Of a stretch of DNA of 64,000 bases, positions 23,691 to 36,217 are shown one piece after another; the stretch's first letter is position 1; every line of letters begins with the position of its first letter. The translations under genes and the position numbers were made by a program. The DNA is from Gari tellinella (Eukaryota; Mollusca; Bivalvia; Cardiida; Psammobiidae), in contig OV277864.1 in NCBI GenBank assembly GCA_922989275.2, positions 52,947,550-53,011,549 of the forward strand. Direction: 5' to 3'. The notes below the pieces were generated by a model that searched no databases, was not told the DNA's origin, and saw nothing but the letters and a program-made list of their open reading frames with translations.

Positions 23691-26600
23691 ACTGTAACAT
23701 TATGACACAGATAGGGAGTAACATTACTCCCTAGCACTTGCGATCACTAGTCTAATTGAGAAATGTTCCTCTCTCTTATAACATTCTGATACAGAGAGGG
23801 AGTAACATTACTCCCTAGCACTAGTGATCACTTGTCTAATTGAGAAATGTTCCTCTCTCTTATAACATTCTGATACAGAGATGGAGTAACATTACTCCCT
23901 CACACCACTGACCACTAGTCTAATTGAGAAATGTTCCTCTGTCTTATAACATTCTGACACAGATAGGGAGTAACATTACTCCCTAGCACTAGTGACCACT
24001 AGTCTAACAGAGAAATGTTCCTCTCTCTTATAACATTCTGATACAGATAGGGAGTAACATTACTCCCTAGCACTAGCGATCACTAGTCTAGTTGAGAAAT
24101 GTTCCTCTCTCTTATAACATTCTGATACAGAGAGGGAGTAACATTACTCCCTAGCACCAGTGACCACTAGTCTAATTGAGAAATGTTCCTCTGTCTTATA
24201 ACATTCTTGTACAGAGAGGGAGTAACATTACTCCCTCACATAAATGACCTCTAGTCTAATTGAGAAATGTTCCTCTGTCTTATAACATTCTGACACAGCT
24301 AGGGAGTAACATTACTCCCTAGCACTAGTGACCACTAGTCTAACAGAGAAATGTTCCTCTCTCTTATAACATTCTGATACAGATAGGGAGTAACATTACT
24401 CCCTAGCACTAGCGATCACTAGTCTAATTGAGAAATGTTCCTCTCTCTTATAACATTCTGATACAGAGAGGGGGAAACATTACTCCCTAGCACTAGCGAT
24501 TACTAGTCTAATTGAGAAATGTTCCTCTCTCTCTTATAACATTCTGATACAGAGAGGGAGTAGCATTACTCCCTAGCACCACTGACCACTAGTCTAATTG
24601 AGAAATGTTCCTCTCTCTTATAACATTCTGATACAGAGAGGGAGTAACATTACTCCCTCACACCACAGACAACTAGTCTAATTGAGAAATGTTCCTCTCT
24701 CTTATAACATTTTGATACAGAGAGGGAGTAACATTACTCCCTAGCACTAGTGACCACTAGTCTAATTGAGAAATGTTCCTCTCTCTTATAACATTCTGAC
24801 ACAGATAGGGAGTAACATTACTCCCTAGCACCACTGACCACTAGTCTAATTGAGAAATGTTCCTCTCTCTTATAACATTCTGATACAGAGAGGGAGTAAC
24901 ATTACTCCCTCACACCATAGACAACTAGTCTAATTGAGAAATGTTCCTCTCTCTTATAACATTTTGATACAGATAGGGAGTAACATTACTCCCTAGCACT
25001 AGTGATTACTAGTCTAATTGAGAAATGTGCCTCTCTCTTATAACATTCTGATACAGATAGGGAGTAACAGTACTCCCTAGCACCAGTGACCACTAGTCTA
25101 ATTGAGAAATGTTCCTCTCTCTTATAACATTCTGATACAGATAGGGAGTAACATTACTCTCTTGCACTAGTGATCACCAGTCTAATTGAGAAATGTTCCG
25201 CTCTCTTATAACATTCTGATACAGATAGGGAGTAACATTACTCCCTCGCACCTATGACCGCTAGTCTAATTGAGAAATGTTTTTCTCTCTTATAACATTG
25301 TGACACAGATAGGGAGTAACATTACTCCCTAGCACTAGTGACCACTAGCCTAACATAGAAATGTTCCTCTCTCTTATAACATTCTGACACTGAGAGGGAG
25401 TAACATTACTCCCTAGCACTACCGATCACTAGTCTAATTGAGAAATGTTCCTCTCTCTTATAACATTCTGATACAGATAGGGAGTTACATTACTCCCTAG
25501 CACTAGTGACCACTCGTCTAATTAAGAAATGTTCCTCTCTCTTATAACATTCTGATACAGAGAGGGAGTAACATTACTCCCTAGCACTAGTGACCACTAG
25601 TCTAATTGAGAAATGTTCCTCTCTCTTATAACATTCTGATACAGATAGGGAGTAACATTACTCCATAGCACCAGTGACCACTAGTCTAATTGAGAAATGT
25701 TCCTCTCTCGTATAACATTCTGATACAGAGAGGGAGTAACATTACTCTCTTGCACTAGTGATCACTAGTCTAATTGAGAAATGTTCCTCTCTTTTATAAC
25801 ATTCTGATACAGATAGGGAGTAACATTACTCCCTCGCACCTATGACCACTAGTCTAATTGAGAAATGTTTTTCTCTCTTATAACATTTTGATGCAGATAG
25901 AGAGTAACATTACTCCCTAGCACTAGTGACCACTAGTCTAATTGAGAATTGTTCCTCTCTCTTATAACATTCTGATAAAGAGAAGGAGTAACATTACTCC
26001 CTAGCACCACTGACCACTAGTCTAATTGAGAAATGTTCCTCTCTCTTATAACATTCTGATACAGATAGGGAGTAACATTACTCCCTAGCACTAGTGATCA
26101 CTGGTCTAATTGAGAAATGTTCCTCTCTCTTATAACATTCTGATGCAGATAGGGAGTAACATTACTCCCTAGCACTAGCGATCAATAGTCTAATTGAGAA
26201 ATGATCCTCTCTCTTATAACATTCTGATACAGAGAGGGAGTAACATTACTCCCTAGCACTAGTGACCACTAGTCTAATAGGGAAATGTTCCTCTGTCTTA
26301 TAACATTCTGGTACAGAGAGGGAGTAACATTACTCCCTAGCACCAGTGACCACTTGTCTAACATAGAAATGTTCCTCTCTCTTATAACATTTTGACACAG
26401 AGAGGGAGTAACATTACTCCCTAGCACCAATGACCACTAGTCTAATAGAGAAATGTTATTTTCCCTTATAACATTCTGATACAGAGAGGGAGTAACATTA
26501 CTCCCTGGCACTAGTGACCACTAGTCTAATTGAGAAATGTTCCTCTCTCTTATAACATTCTGATACAGATAGGGAGTAACATTACTCCCTAGCACTAGCG

Positions 26601-27341
26601 ATCAATAGTCTAATTGAGAAATGTTCCTCTCTCTTATAACATTCTGATACAGAGAGGGAGTAACATTACTCCCTAGCACTAGTGACCACTAGTCTAATAG
26701 AGAAATGTTCCTCTGTCTTATAACATTCTGGTACAGAGAGGGAGTAACATTACTCCCTAGCACCAGTGACCACTTGTCTAACATAGAAATGTTCCTCTCT
26801 CTTATAACATTTTGACACAGAGAGGGAGTAACATTACTCCCTAGCACCAATGACCACTAGTCTAATAGAGAAATGTTATTTTCCCTTATAACATTCTGAT
26901 ACAGAGAGGGAGTAACATTACTCCCTGGCACTAGTGACCACTAGTCTAATTGAGAAATGTTCCTCTCTCTTATAACATTCTGATACAGATAGGGAGTAAC
27001 ATTACTCCCTAGCACCAGTGACCACTAGTCTAATAGAGAAATGTTCCTCTGTCTTATAACATTCTGATACAGAGAGGGAGTAACATTACTCCCTCACACC
27101 AGTGACCACTAGTCTAATTGAGAAATGTTTCTCTCTCTTATAACATTCGGATACATAGAGGGAGTAATATTACTCCTTTACATCAGTGACCACTAGTCTA
27201 ATTGAGAAATGTTCCCATGTCATATAACATTCTGATACAGAGAGGGAGTTACACAACTACCTCACACCACTGACCACTAGTCCAATAGAGAAATATTATG
27301 ATGTCTATAACATTCTGATACAGAGAGGGAGTAGCATTACT
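23691..27341 (+). repeat. 84-bp tandem array, about 43 units
   Basis: Units of 84 bp (for example GGGAGTAAC at 23714 and 23798). Each unit has three inverted repeats: GGGAGTAACATTACTCCC, ACTAGTGACCACTAGT, and CCTCTCT paired with AGAGAGG across about 20 bases. Units differ by a few substitutions, often ACTAGTGACC versus ACTAGCGATC. The last units near 27180-27341 are the most worn. No open frame runs through it. Confidence 0.95.
26161..27000 (+). repeat. Higher-order duplication in the array, 2 x 420 bp
   Basis: 26161-26580 and 26581-27000 differ at only two positions by eye, while neighbouring 84-bp units differ more. 420 is exactly five units, so a five-unit block was copied recently. Confidence 0.85.
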
Positions 27342-27350
27342 GCTGCATTA

Positions 27351-27555
27351 CAGGACTGCCATAAGTTGACATGAAAAATCCAAAGATTTCCAAACTTGCA
27401 TTTTTCAAGTGTGATTTTACGAATCGTACCTTTACACCATCGCCTGTGTCCAGTTTTTTTTTACATGTGGCTGCTTTACTTTCAACCCGCTTTAAGCTAC
27501 CATGTACTAGAAAAAAAATAGATTTAGGAAAAAATCCGGAGAAATGGCAGCCTTG
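27351..27555. mobile_element. hAT-like MITE, CAGGACTGCCATAA ends
   Basis: CAGGACTGCCATAAGTTGAC to AATGGCAGCCTTG. Same family as 3278 and 30837 but with half of the central palindrome lost. It abuts the satellite array. Confidence 0.65.
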
Positions 27556-27620
27556 GTTTTAAATGAATGATGTCACTTATTATAGACACCTTTTATACAA
27601 TATACACATCACAATCACAA

Positions 27621-27871
27621 TTAACCCATTACCCCATCACCAGTTTCTACTTTTGAGGACATGTGACCACTTAGAGGATTTTTAAGCAGATTGAAAGTTA
27701 AGCAGAATGCGTCTTGAGGCACAATCTGCTTTACTGTCAGTCTGTTTTTAGCTACCATGCCCTAGGACAAAGAAAATATTTTATCTATTCCTGAATAAAG
27801 TGGATCTATTTTCTTCAATGTAGAATTAAATAAAAGGTGTAAAATGGCATATTTATGGGGTAATGGGTTAA
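27621..27871. mobile_element. PiggyBac-like MITE, TTAACCCATTACCCC ends
   Basis: TTAACCCATTACCCCAT to ATGGGGTAATGGGTTAA, 251 bp, with good inverted ends. Central palindrome at about 27688-27753. One of the most complete copies. Confidence 0.75.
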
Positions 27872-29464
27872 TATGCTTATATATTGGATCGAATACATCA
27901 ACATGCTTAAACTGTGTCAGTGACAGTAAGATTATTAAGAATGAAGTGCGACAGAACGAAAAAGGAGAACAAAAGTGATATTCCACTAAGTTGTCTGTTG
28001 TTTGGATAGCCAAGTTCTTGACAAAGGTCACAAGTCAGAAACAGCTTTGAAATGGTGGGGCATGTGTAAATGGGGTAAGCACAATCCTGGTTATAGAGAA
28101 CATCATGGTATGTATTTGCTCTACATAAGTTTCACTTGGTCTCTTCTAAGCCTGTCATCCTCCTTATACCTGACTGTGTACCCTGCAATAGCAAAAATAA
28201 CGTTATCAATAAACTCATCTTAGTTTTATAGTAACAAAAGCTTTTAATATTATAGTCCTCCGCTAAAGAAAATAGCTCTAATTGATACAGTCATGAATAT
28301 GTGCCGTAAGAAATATTTTCTATGGTTACTGGACGTTTTGCTACCTTAATTAGCATGTTCGCTACGTTGTGGCAGAGAAAGGGTATACACTGTCTCTGGT
28401 TATGGCTTTCGCGGCTGGTCTTTTCACTGCCTAGACTTTTTTGCTACTCTGTTTTATTTTTCACACCTCTTATTCACCAACATGCAGGCGCTATGCGCCC
28501 ATATAATGTATTTTATTTACAGATCTGGATCCACACTAACGTACATAACTAGAACAGAACACAACTTATATTTATTACACGTAATCATTACAGTTTCTGG
28601 TGTTTTACAACATACATTTTATCTATTTAATATTTTTTATTATCACTCTATCAAGACATAATATATGAATGTTTTTTCATAAACTATTATTTTTGTAGGT
28701 TTAATTCAATAATATATTATAGGTTAATTTTCATATATCATTATGTGGACAAATAGTCGGGTATATACGCATGAATATGTGTGCAAACGTGTAGAACAGG
28801 TTTTATGTACTGATCTTGGTCCATACTGACGGACAGAAATATTTGCACAGACGCCACGAGTCCATTTAAGAGATTTTCATTTATTAATCTGGACCCAAAC
28901 AAAAGCGAATCACCATATAAGTTTTTGTTATTCAATAAGCAGGGGCCAAAATAACGGAACATAAGACGGTAAAATTTATTGATCTGGATCAAAACTTACG
29001 GTCATAACTAGATCTAGAAGACATTTTTATATACTTATCAGTATCTGGATTCAAAATTAGTTTAACTAGCAGCGGCAGATCGATATAATTATGCTTTTGA
29101 CGAATACTTTGTTTACAACTCAACTAAAAAAAAAGTATTTCTTTAACCTTTGTAAACATGTGTTCTCGAAGAAACGCTTTTCAAAAATGACAACTGCAGC
29201 GCTAACTTCATTTTAACTGCAAATTTCAGATCATTCAACTTCTATCATTTAAACATTTCAAATACTCGTATATTACGCTAAATTGAAAGTATATTTAATA
29301 CTTAGGGTAAAAAAACGATTAGTTATGTACAAAAATATATATATTTCATTTAGTCCGATAACAAAATAGTGTACGGGTAGCGAAACGTCCAGGGTAAAAT
29401 CACCATGGGTAGCGAGCTGATATGCGCGACGCGAACAGTGTAGCGAAACGTCCTGAAATATTTT
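27872..29464. other. No gene recognised; MITE scraps
   Basis: A scrap of the TTAACCC-type MITE (TCCGCTAAAGAAAATAGC) is at about 28256-28325. A short frame at 28018-28075 ends at a GTAAGC donor-like site but has no other support. The rest is AT-rich. Confidence 0.4.
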
Positions 29465-29573
29465 TCCCAACATATCATAGCTCAAAGCAGGCTGATTGAA
29501 GCAGACTGTGTCCAAAGGCACATTCTGCTTTAAGTAGGCATCTGTCTTCAAAACTACAAATGTATAACGGGTT
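29465..29573. repeat. TTAACCC-type MITE remnant
   Basis: CATATCATAGCTCAAAGCAG to AACGGGTTAAG with a reduced central palindrome (AAAGGCACATTCTGCTTTA). Confidence 0.5.
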
Positions 29574-29856
29574 AAGAATGTTTGACATGTGTCTAATCCA
29601 CTACATATCCCCCAGGAGCAGCCTTTGATGGGTCTAATCTGCTTGCGAAAAGTAAATAACATAAAGATATGAAAAGAAAGTTGGGATCCAGATATATAAT
29701 TGATTTTCTCAGCATATTCAGTTTTACTGCTTGTTATTATATAGAGACAATTTAGACTATAAATAAGACGAGTACATTCTCACCTGGATCCAACCTGTTT
29801 GTAGATTTACTGCATAGAAAAAGCTGGACATGCAAGACAGATTAAATTTTAGTTTT

Positions 29857-29975
29857 TTAAGACAAGTGGCAGCTTATGTTACATAAAGTTATTTAAGACA
29901 GGTGACAGCTTAATACAGGAAGAAAGCTCACATGTAAACTTTCTGTATTGTATTTCTGTTTAGTTTGTTCCTGTA
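29857..29975. repeat. Pogo-like MITE remnant
   Basis: GACAAGTGGCAGCTTA and GACAGGTGACAGCTTAA, followed by GAAAGCTCACATGTAAACTTTC, resemble the core of the CAGTAAAACC family. No ends remain. Confidence 0.4.
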
Positions 29976-30239
29976 TCAATTGTTTACCTAATAGAAACTT
30001 AATGCCTTTTAACGCCTTTGCTAATAGGGTAGACCCAGAAAGGACTACTCTGTTTGCTTATACAAAACATGTATTATAGAAATGAATTTTCACTGTTTGC
30101 TAGGACAATAAAACCTATGGTTTTATGTGCCATAGTAAAATTTCTGTTAATTGATATTCATAATGAGTGGAGTTCTGAAAGATGCCACTTGTCTGTCTTG
30201 AAACCGTTTATTACATCCACTATAAACATATGGAGATGG

Positions 30240-30385
30240 GTAGTTAAAGCTGTAGGGTATCAAGTGGACAGTATATTGGTGCAGTGTACAATCATGCTAA
30301 ATACACAGTTGTTACATCCTATTACCCAGAGGCATCATGGTCTAAGGTACTTACTAAATATTATTAACGGTAGATAAGGGATCTG
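30240..30385 (+). repeat. Dispersed repeat, plus copy
   Basis: Contains AATACACAGTTGTTACATC and ATTACCCAGAGGCA, matching the reverse complement of 36218-36372. The 107-codon frame across it is not conserved in the other copy and is not called. Confidence 0.55.
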
Positions 30386-30568
30386 GTTGTAATTGTTGTA
30401 TAAATATGAATGGGCCATCAAATAAGCACAAATGTGCATCTAGATAATTTTCTTTAATCGACAAATTGTCAAGTAATGAAATTTTCCATTACATTTATTA
30501 ACAACTATATTTCATCCACTAAAATCTGTCGAGACTCCTTATACTGTACATTAATTTTTTAAGAGGAT

Positions 30569-30833
30569 TGTCCCTTGTTTTGAACACAGGTGACCATTTA
30601 AAACAGTTTGAAAGTAGAACTTACTGTGCTTTACTTTCAGCCTGCTTTAAGCTACCATAATTTTCTGCTAGGATAAAGAATCTATTTTGTATGGTAATTA
30701 TTCAGAGGTATATAATACATGTACTATGTTTGCAGAGGAGTAATCCTTTGTTTGAACACAGGTGACCACTTAAAGCAGGTTTTAAGTAGAGCAGAACGTG
30801 CTTTACTTTCAGCATGCTAAAGGCTACCATCTA
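30569..30833. repeat. Two tandem MITE units, GAACACAGGTGACCA type
   Basis: TTGAACACAGGTGACCA recurs at about 30580 and 30754, each followed by a short AAAGTAGAAC...CTTTACTTTCAGC palindrome and GCTACCAT. Similar units occur in opposite orientation at 35724-36010. Confidence 0.55.
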
Positions 30834-30836
30834 ATA

Positions 30837-31090
30837 CAGGGATGCCACAAGTTGATCATGAATAATCCTAAGATTTGCCAAATTTTCATTTTTCAAGAGT
30901 GATTTTACGAACCGTACTTTTACCCCATATTCTGTATCTAGTTTGAAGACACGTGACTACTTCATGCAATGTAAGAAGTAAAGCAGAATGCGCCTGAAGA
31001 GCTTTCTGCTTTTTTTCAGCATGCTTTAAGCTACCATCAACTAGAAAAATATCCGAAGATTTCGAATAATCCGGTGAAATGGCAGCCCTG
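30837..31090. mobile_element. hAT-like MITE, CAGGGATGCCACAA ends
   Basis: CAGGGATGCCACAAGTTGA to AAATGGCAGCCCTG, 254 bp, with the AAGTAAAGCAGAATGCGCC palindrome. Nearly full relative of the element at 3278 in reverse orientation. Confidence 0.7.
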
Positions 31091-32298
31091 CTGATAGGAT
31101 AAAGAATATATCTTGTATGACAGTTACATCTTCAACCCTAGCGATGAGTATAATTGTCTATGGAAAAACAGTGTGTCTGTATCAAGTAAAGTTGTCCTAA
31201 GCAAATACATGTAGTGTAAACCAGATCGGTACATTCTGACCAGGGTTTGTACTATTTGTAAAACCTTGCTAAACTGGATACTCAAAAAAGTAATGTTTGG
31301 TCTTCAAGATAGGTGGCAACTGAATTCAAGAATAAAGCATTACATCGCTAGATATCCAATCTAGGTAAAACCATATCTATAACTCTGTATGTGACAGGAA
31401 GTCCATGGATTGAGGAATACTTCAAATAGGGTGATATCACTTAAGAGTTGTTTTCTTTTAAAAGTGATATCACCAGTTCGAAATATGTGAATAAAAAGTA
31501 AAACAGCGCCCGACATATATATGGATCAGATCTAGACTGTTTGCAAATCACAGCACATACAGGTAATCGCCAGTTCCAATCACATGACATAAACAGCATA
31601 CTACAAAAGTGATTTCGCACCATTTGAACAATACAAAACAATAAGGTGTTAATACAGAAGTACATATTTTATGTATCCAGATACTCAATACCTAGTAACT
31701 CGGCATCTGATCTTAATCTTAATGTTTGCAAATGTTAATCGCAGCTCATTCACCAATTTCCCATAATTTTATACATATAACATTCATAGGTACATGTAAA
31801 TATGTCTTAAAATGTTAATAAAATAATGCCATTGATGCATCTGATTCAAATGAGGCGCAAAATCGGCCTGAATACAGCCCATAAACATATCTCTTTTTAT
31901 GGGCTAGGGTATGCCTAAAATAAGTGTATAATTCGTATAATTACCTTAACACCAGATGGAAGGTTCATTCTTCAAGTTTTGCACATCCACAGATATCTTT
32001 CATGAACAAACACATCGCTTCAAGCCTTACGAGTTTCCCTAAACACCATAGCCTATATTACTTCTATTGAACATTTCAAGCCGCGGTGTTCCGGTTTTCA
32101 GAACGAGGCTCTAAATGGACTAGTCTATTCTAAGGGGTTAGGTAAACTATAATTTCAACTAAATTGATTTGACCCAAAATATTAACGTGTATGTGTCAGC
32201 GGAATGAATATGCAAATGTCCATATCTGTTCATTTAAACAAATGATTTAATAACAAAATAAGCATTGAACCATCTACTGTACACTTAACATCGCCCTG
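31091..32298. other. No gene recognised
   Basis: AT-rich DNA. A short inverted pair GATATCACTTAAGAGTTG / AAAAGTGATATCACC is at 31432-31470. No coding support. Confidence 0.45.
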
Positions 32299-32300
32299 AG

Positions 32301-32521
32301 ACCCCTATCAAAGAAATCACCTCGTGTCAAGATCACGGCGGCAGCAACTTGAAACGGAAGCGCGTACACCACATGGCCTGTACATGGTGTCTGTTAGCGG
32401 GACTTTGAGAGCAGCCACAGTGTATCTGGACACTGGACAGTACACACACTGCACTTGGCGATGGTCAGATGCACACTCTATATATTGTTACTGGGCAGAT
32501 GCGGGAGTTGGACCGAATACG
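32301..32521 (+). CDS. Possible exon of unknown gene
   Basis: An open frame, richer in GC than its surroundings, runs to an ACG|GTATGT splice-donor consensus at 32522. The translation includes GTLRAATVYLDTGQY and CTWRWSDAHSIYCYW. A weak acceptor (CCTGAG) is at 32300. No family is recognised and no partner exon was located, so this may be chance. Confidence 0.25.
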
Positions 32522-32636
32522 GTATGTATATATGATTTATATAATATATTTGATTAATGAGGATGTTCGAGTTGTTTGGTTATGCCATGGAGGAATTATA
32601 CTTCCTCCATGGTTATGCCTACTTTAATTAACTCTC

Positions 32637-32745
32637 TACCATAACATGTTTTGCAGACGGGTAACCACTTAAAGCAGATTGAATTTAAGCAGATTAAGGT
32701 GCATTTACTTTCAATCTGCTATATGCCACCATCTGTCAACCTGCT
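32637..32745. repeat. MITE unit with CTTAAAGCAG core
   Basis: GCAGACGGGTAACCACTTAA to GCCACCATCTGTC with a short palindrome of TTTAAGCAGATTAAGG type. Related to the 30569 units. Confidence 0.45.
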
Positions 32746-32791
32746 AGGCTAATTAATTGATACAGAATATGTTGACTGTATGATGTATATT

Positions 32792-33001
32792 AACCCTTAT
32801 CCTGCTGCAAGGTCGTCTGCTTTGAAATTGTCGTCTGAAAAAAATGTTAAATTTAGATTGATACATTTTTTTCATTAAAGAAACCTAAAGACTTGTGTCA
32901 AACAGTGTGTTTCCATATCAGACGCCGTGTTACACGGTGTCTGATCTGGATCCAAACTGTTTACAAAAAATATTGAAGTCGCGATCAGTCGGATAAAGGT
33001 T
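32792..33001. mobile_element. PiggyBac-like MITE, TTAACCCTTATCCTGCTG ends
   Basis: TTAACCCTTATCCTGCTG to CGGATAAAGGTTAA. Core at about 32900-32965: CAAACAGTGTG...CAGACGCCGTG and CACGGTGTCTGATCTGGATC. Same shell at 34857 and 39399. Confidence 0.7.
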
Positions 33002-33221
33002 AAAAGAAATACGCAAGAAATATTTTTCAGTGAGTAAATGAAAGCGTACTTTTATAAAGTCTTACCAGTTAGAGCTAGATCTACTAGGATTGTCTAGAAG
33101 ATACGTCTAAAAAATGCTCTAGGTGTAACCCACATATTTGTCAACGGCTTGACTTCTTCAAACTCGTCTTTCAATAAGCAAAATAAATTATTATGAATAT
33201 ATATGAATATATATGAATTAA

Positions 33222-33227
<6 letters not shown>

Positions 33228-33264
<37 letters not shown>

Positions 33265-33455
33265 ATCTCCATCTCTCTCTCTCTCTCACTCACACATACT
33301 CTGTCTCTCTCACTCCCTATCTTCTCTGAGACTCCCCACCTGTACAGCTGTAAACAGTCTCTTGTCCATTCTCTGTCCGTCTGTCTGTCTATCTCTATCT
33401 TTTCATTATGCATAATTATGTAAACTGTCTCCATCTCTCTCTCTCTCTCTCTCAC
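33228..33455. repeat. CT-rich microsatellite
   Basis: Uninterrupted (CT)n at about 33228-33258, then mixed CTCTAT/CTCT and CTGT runs, ending in CTCTCTCTCTCTCACAC near 33455. The open frames over it are artefacts of the repeat. Confidence 0.9.
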
Positions 33456-33471
33456 ACATTGTGAGAAAAAT

Positions 33472-33600
33472 ATCTAGCCAGACCGGGACCCGTCAGTTAC
33501 AAGGTGCTCTACCGACTGAGCCATCATGACCGCTTACACAAACCTCTCCCCAAATGGCATTTAACCAACCCGGCTAGGCGGCAACCATAGATGCAAGCTA
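33472..33600 (-). repeat. tRNA-derived SINE, copy 1
   Basis: Minus strand: ATGGCTCAGTCGGTAGAGC (A box) then CGGGTCCCGGTCTGGCTAG. The B box is partly deleted compared with the copy at 33714. Shared tail GATATTTTTCTCAC. Confidence 0.65.
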
Positions 33601-33713
33601 ACTTAAAGAACACTCCATGGGTTTCTTTTTATTATACTTGAGCACTCTGTGAGTTATAATGCTATCCTACAGGCTATTTACGTTGGGGGCAAAGTCATTT
33701 AGAAATTTAACAT

Positions 33714-33846
33714 GGTGAGAAAAATATGCAGCCAGACCGGGACTCGAACCCGGGACTTCTTGCTTACAGTGCTCTCCGACTGAGTCATCTGGACCGTTTA
33801 CACAGATATACATGTATAACCATTTAACCGTTATCAACCCGGCTAC
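33714..33846 (-). repeat. tRNA-derived SINE, copy 2
   Basis: Minus strand: GATGACTCAGTCGGAGAGC (A box) and CCCGGGTTCGAGTCCCGG (B box), then CTGGCTGCATATTTTTCTC. Flanking AACCCGGCTA is common to both copies, so they are two inserts or a local duplication about 240 bp apart. Confidence 0.7.
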
Positions 33847-34036
33847 ATCTTTTTCATTTGTACTGGTTAATATTAAACTGATATGTTCGAATCGATGTGT
33901 GATCTGAGCTCGAACTTATTGGCTAAACCAAGACACAACGCTGCGTTTGTGACATGGTGTAATGTGTATCTTCACAATTTGTGAAGACAGTTTGGTTTTC
34001 TGATGGCTATTATGGCTTATACATTATGTTTTTTAC

Positions 34037-34297
34037 TTAACCCATTACCCCATTAATACACATTTGTACTCCTCTAATCTTTTCTTCCGCTGTAAAGAAA
34101 ATATTTCCAATTTATTCTGTCATTAATTTGTATCATAAGAAATAATTTTTTTATCCTATCAGATGGTAGCTTAAAGCAGGTTGAAAGTATTTACTTTAGC
34201 AAAATGCGCTTTAAGACGCTTTCTGCTTTAATTTTTAACTTGCTTTAAGGGAGCCCCTGTCTTCAAAACTGCAAAGAAGCTATGGGGTAATGCTTTA
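34037..34297. mobile_element. PiggyBac-like MITE, TTAACCCATTACCCC ends
   Basis: TTAACCCATTACCCCATTAA to CTATGGGGTAATGCTTTA with central palindrome about 34170-34250. Right TTAA mutated. Confidence 0.7.
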
Positions 34298-34600
34298 GAA
34301 GACAGTTAAACTGACTGTTTGTCTGAAAAATATGAAAAGACAAAGGAAATGATCCAGGAGCCACACTAGTAGTTTTGACTCAGCGGGATACCAATTTCGG
34401 TTGTTTATTGTCCCCACATATCAATGACTGTTGCTACATAATTCATCAATACACCATGTGCTCACAGTCTCTCTGGGTACTAGGCAGTTAGATAAGAGAT
34501 CTGTCTTTATATGGAATGTTTGAATCAAAATGACAGCTATAACTTAAAAAAAAACTGAAATCCAAACTGTTTGCTACTCTTATTCAGCTTTGAGCTTCAC

Positions 34601-34710
34601 TTAACCCATTTCCATATAGCCTGTTTCTAGTTTAAAGATAAGTGTACATGCACTTAAAAGCAGGTGGGAAGTAAAGCATAATGGACCTTTAAAGCCCTAT
34701 ATCAAGTTCT
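34601..34710. repeat. TTAACCC-type MITE, left half
   Basis: TTAACCCATTTCCATATAGC then GTTTCTAGTTTAAAGATAAG and AAAGCAGGTGGGAAGTAAAGC. The right half is missing. Confidence 0.5.
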
Positions 34711-34856
34711 ATATAGCAGTCCCCCCCAATCACAGCTTGATACTTGGTGATTAGATCGCCCTTATCAGGGTATGTTTATTACAAACAAATTATCACAGCA
34801 GGGTACTAATTGATAGATGTAGACCAATATAGGGGCAAGTGATAGCTGTGCATTTA

Positions 34857-35069
34857 ACCCTTAAGCTGTGGATCGTGAGTTGACTGTTATTTTTTCAAAC
34901 AGTTTGGATCCAGATCTGATGCTGCATAATGTCGCATCTGATCTGTATCCAAACTGTATACCAGTTATCGCTCAGATTTTTTCTAATTGAAATATGTACA
35001 AATCTAATTTAAATATTGTTTGCAGACGACAATTTAAAAGCAGAAGCTATTACTGCAGGGTAAGGGTTA
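34857..35069. mobile_element. PiggyBac-like MITE, TTAACCCTTA ends
   Basis: TTAACCCTTAAGCTGTGG to GCAGGGTAAGGGTTAA. Core at about 34898-34960: CAAACAGTTTGGATCCAGAT with ATCTGTATCCAAACTG. Same shell family as 32792. Confidence 0.7.
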
Positions 35070-35480
35070 AGCACACAGTGAAATTGTCTGTAGATTAAAA
35101 ATTGATGAAATTGATTTTATTTTATTAATCTGTAATTTTGGGTCTTATAATATAATACATAACAAAACAGTGGGTTAGCAATCTAGCTTTAATAAATAAC
35201 ATCAAGCATAATACCAAGCAAGTCAAAACATTACATTTACAATCATCAACTATCAAACTACATTTAAAAAAGGCAAACTGCATAGATCCAGATCAAATTC
35301 TCAGTTACAAAGCACATGAGCTGGAGCCATACTAAAGACTTTAGGGCAAATAGTTATTAGCTAAATATTTGATATGTTTGATCAGCATGAATCTTTTTAA
35401 TAACAATTCCAGTTTCTCAAAAAGTCTAGTCCATTGTAACTATAAAGAAAATGCTTTACTTTCTTGGCATTTTCTTGTAA
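35070..35480. other. No gene recognised
   Basis: AT-rich spacer, nothing supported. Confidence 0.45.
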
Positions 35481-36020
35481 TTTAACCCATTACTCCATAA
35501 AAACACATTTGACACATTTTATGTATTAGATCTACTACTCTGAAGAGAAAACTTCCACTTTTTACTACATGAATATGCAAAATAATATATCCTAGCAGAT
35601 TGTAGCAGAGATTAATCGGAATTTACCTTCTGTTTCATTCTGCTTTACTTTCAACGTGCTGTATGTGGTCACATGTTGTTTACACACTACCCCATAAACA
35701 CACCTTTTTACACATTTTCTTTACTTTACGAAATATATTATTTATCCTAGCAGACGGTTGCTTAAAGCAGGCTGAAAGTAAGGCACATTCTGCTCTACTT
35801 TCAACCTGCTTTAAGTGGCCACTTGTATTCAAACAAAGAATTAATCCTCTGCAAACATGGTCTAAATATATATATAACTCTGAATAAGAACTTTACGAGA
35901 TATAGTATTTATCCTAGCAGACGGTTGCTTAAAGCAGGATGAAAGTAAAGCACATTCTGCTCTACTTTCAACCTGCTTTAAATGATCACCTGTATTCAAA
36001 CAAAGCATTTTAAAGGGTTA
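35481..36020. repeat. Cluster of three MITE units
   Basis: A TTAACCCATTACTCC-type unit (35481-35695) followed by two tandem units with TTTATCCTAGCAGACGG at about 35742 and 35910, each with AAGCAGG...CTTTACTTTCAACCTGC. Tandem period is about 168 bp. The pair mirrors the 30569 units in opposite orientation. Confidence 0.55.
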
Positions 36021-36217
36021 ATCTTCTAGAAAAAATTGTATACATATAACGTATACGACAGTTTTTAGTTGACAAAATATAGATGTTAAATAGTGTAGAA
36101 AAAGGTTTCATAACTTGATAATTTGACAATTAAAGCAAATGATCTAGATGCAAACTTTTGATTTTTTGTGAAGGCCTATTCTTATCTTTATATTTATGCA
36201 ACAATATCACAGTGTTG

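Noticed and set aside
23691..27341. CRISPR-like appearance of regular repeats
   Set aside because: Units are contiguous 84-bp tandem repeats without unique spacers, and the context is eukaryotic.
30054..30377. 107-codon frame as a gene
   Set aside because: No domain, AT-background composition, and overlap with a dispersed repeat whose other copy does not keep the frame.
33171..33455. Open frames on both strands over the CT microsatellite
   Set aside because: They encode simple Ser-Leu or Arg-Glu runs produced by the repeat itself.
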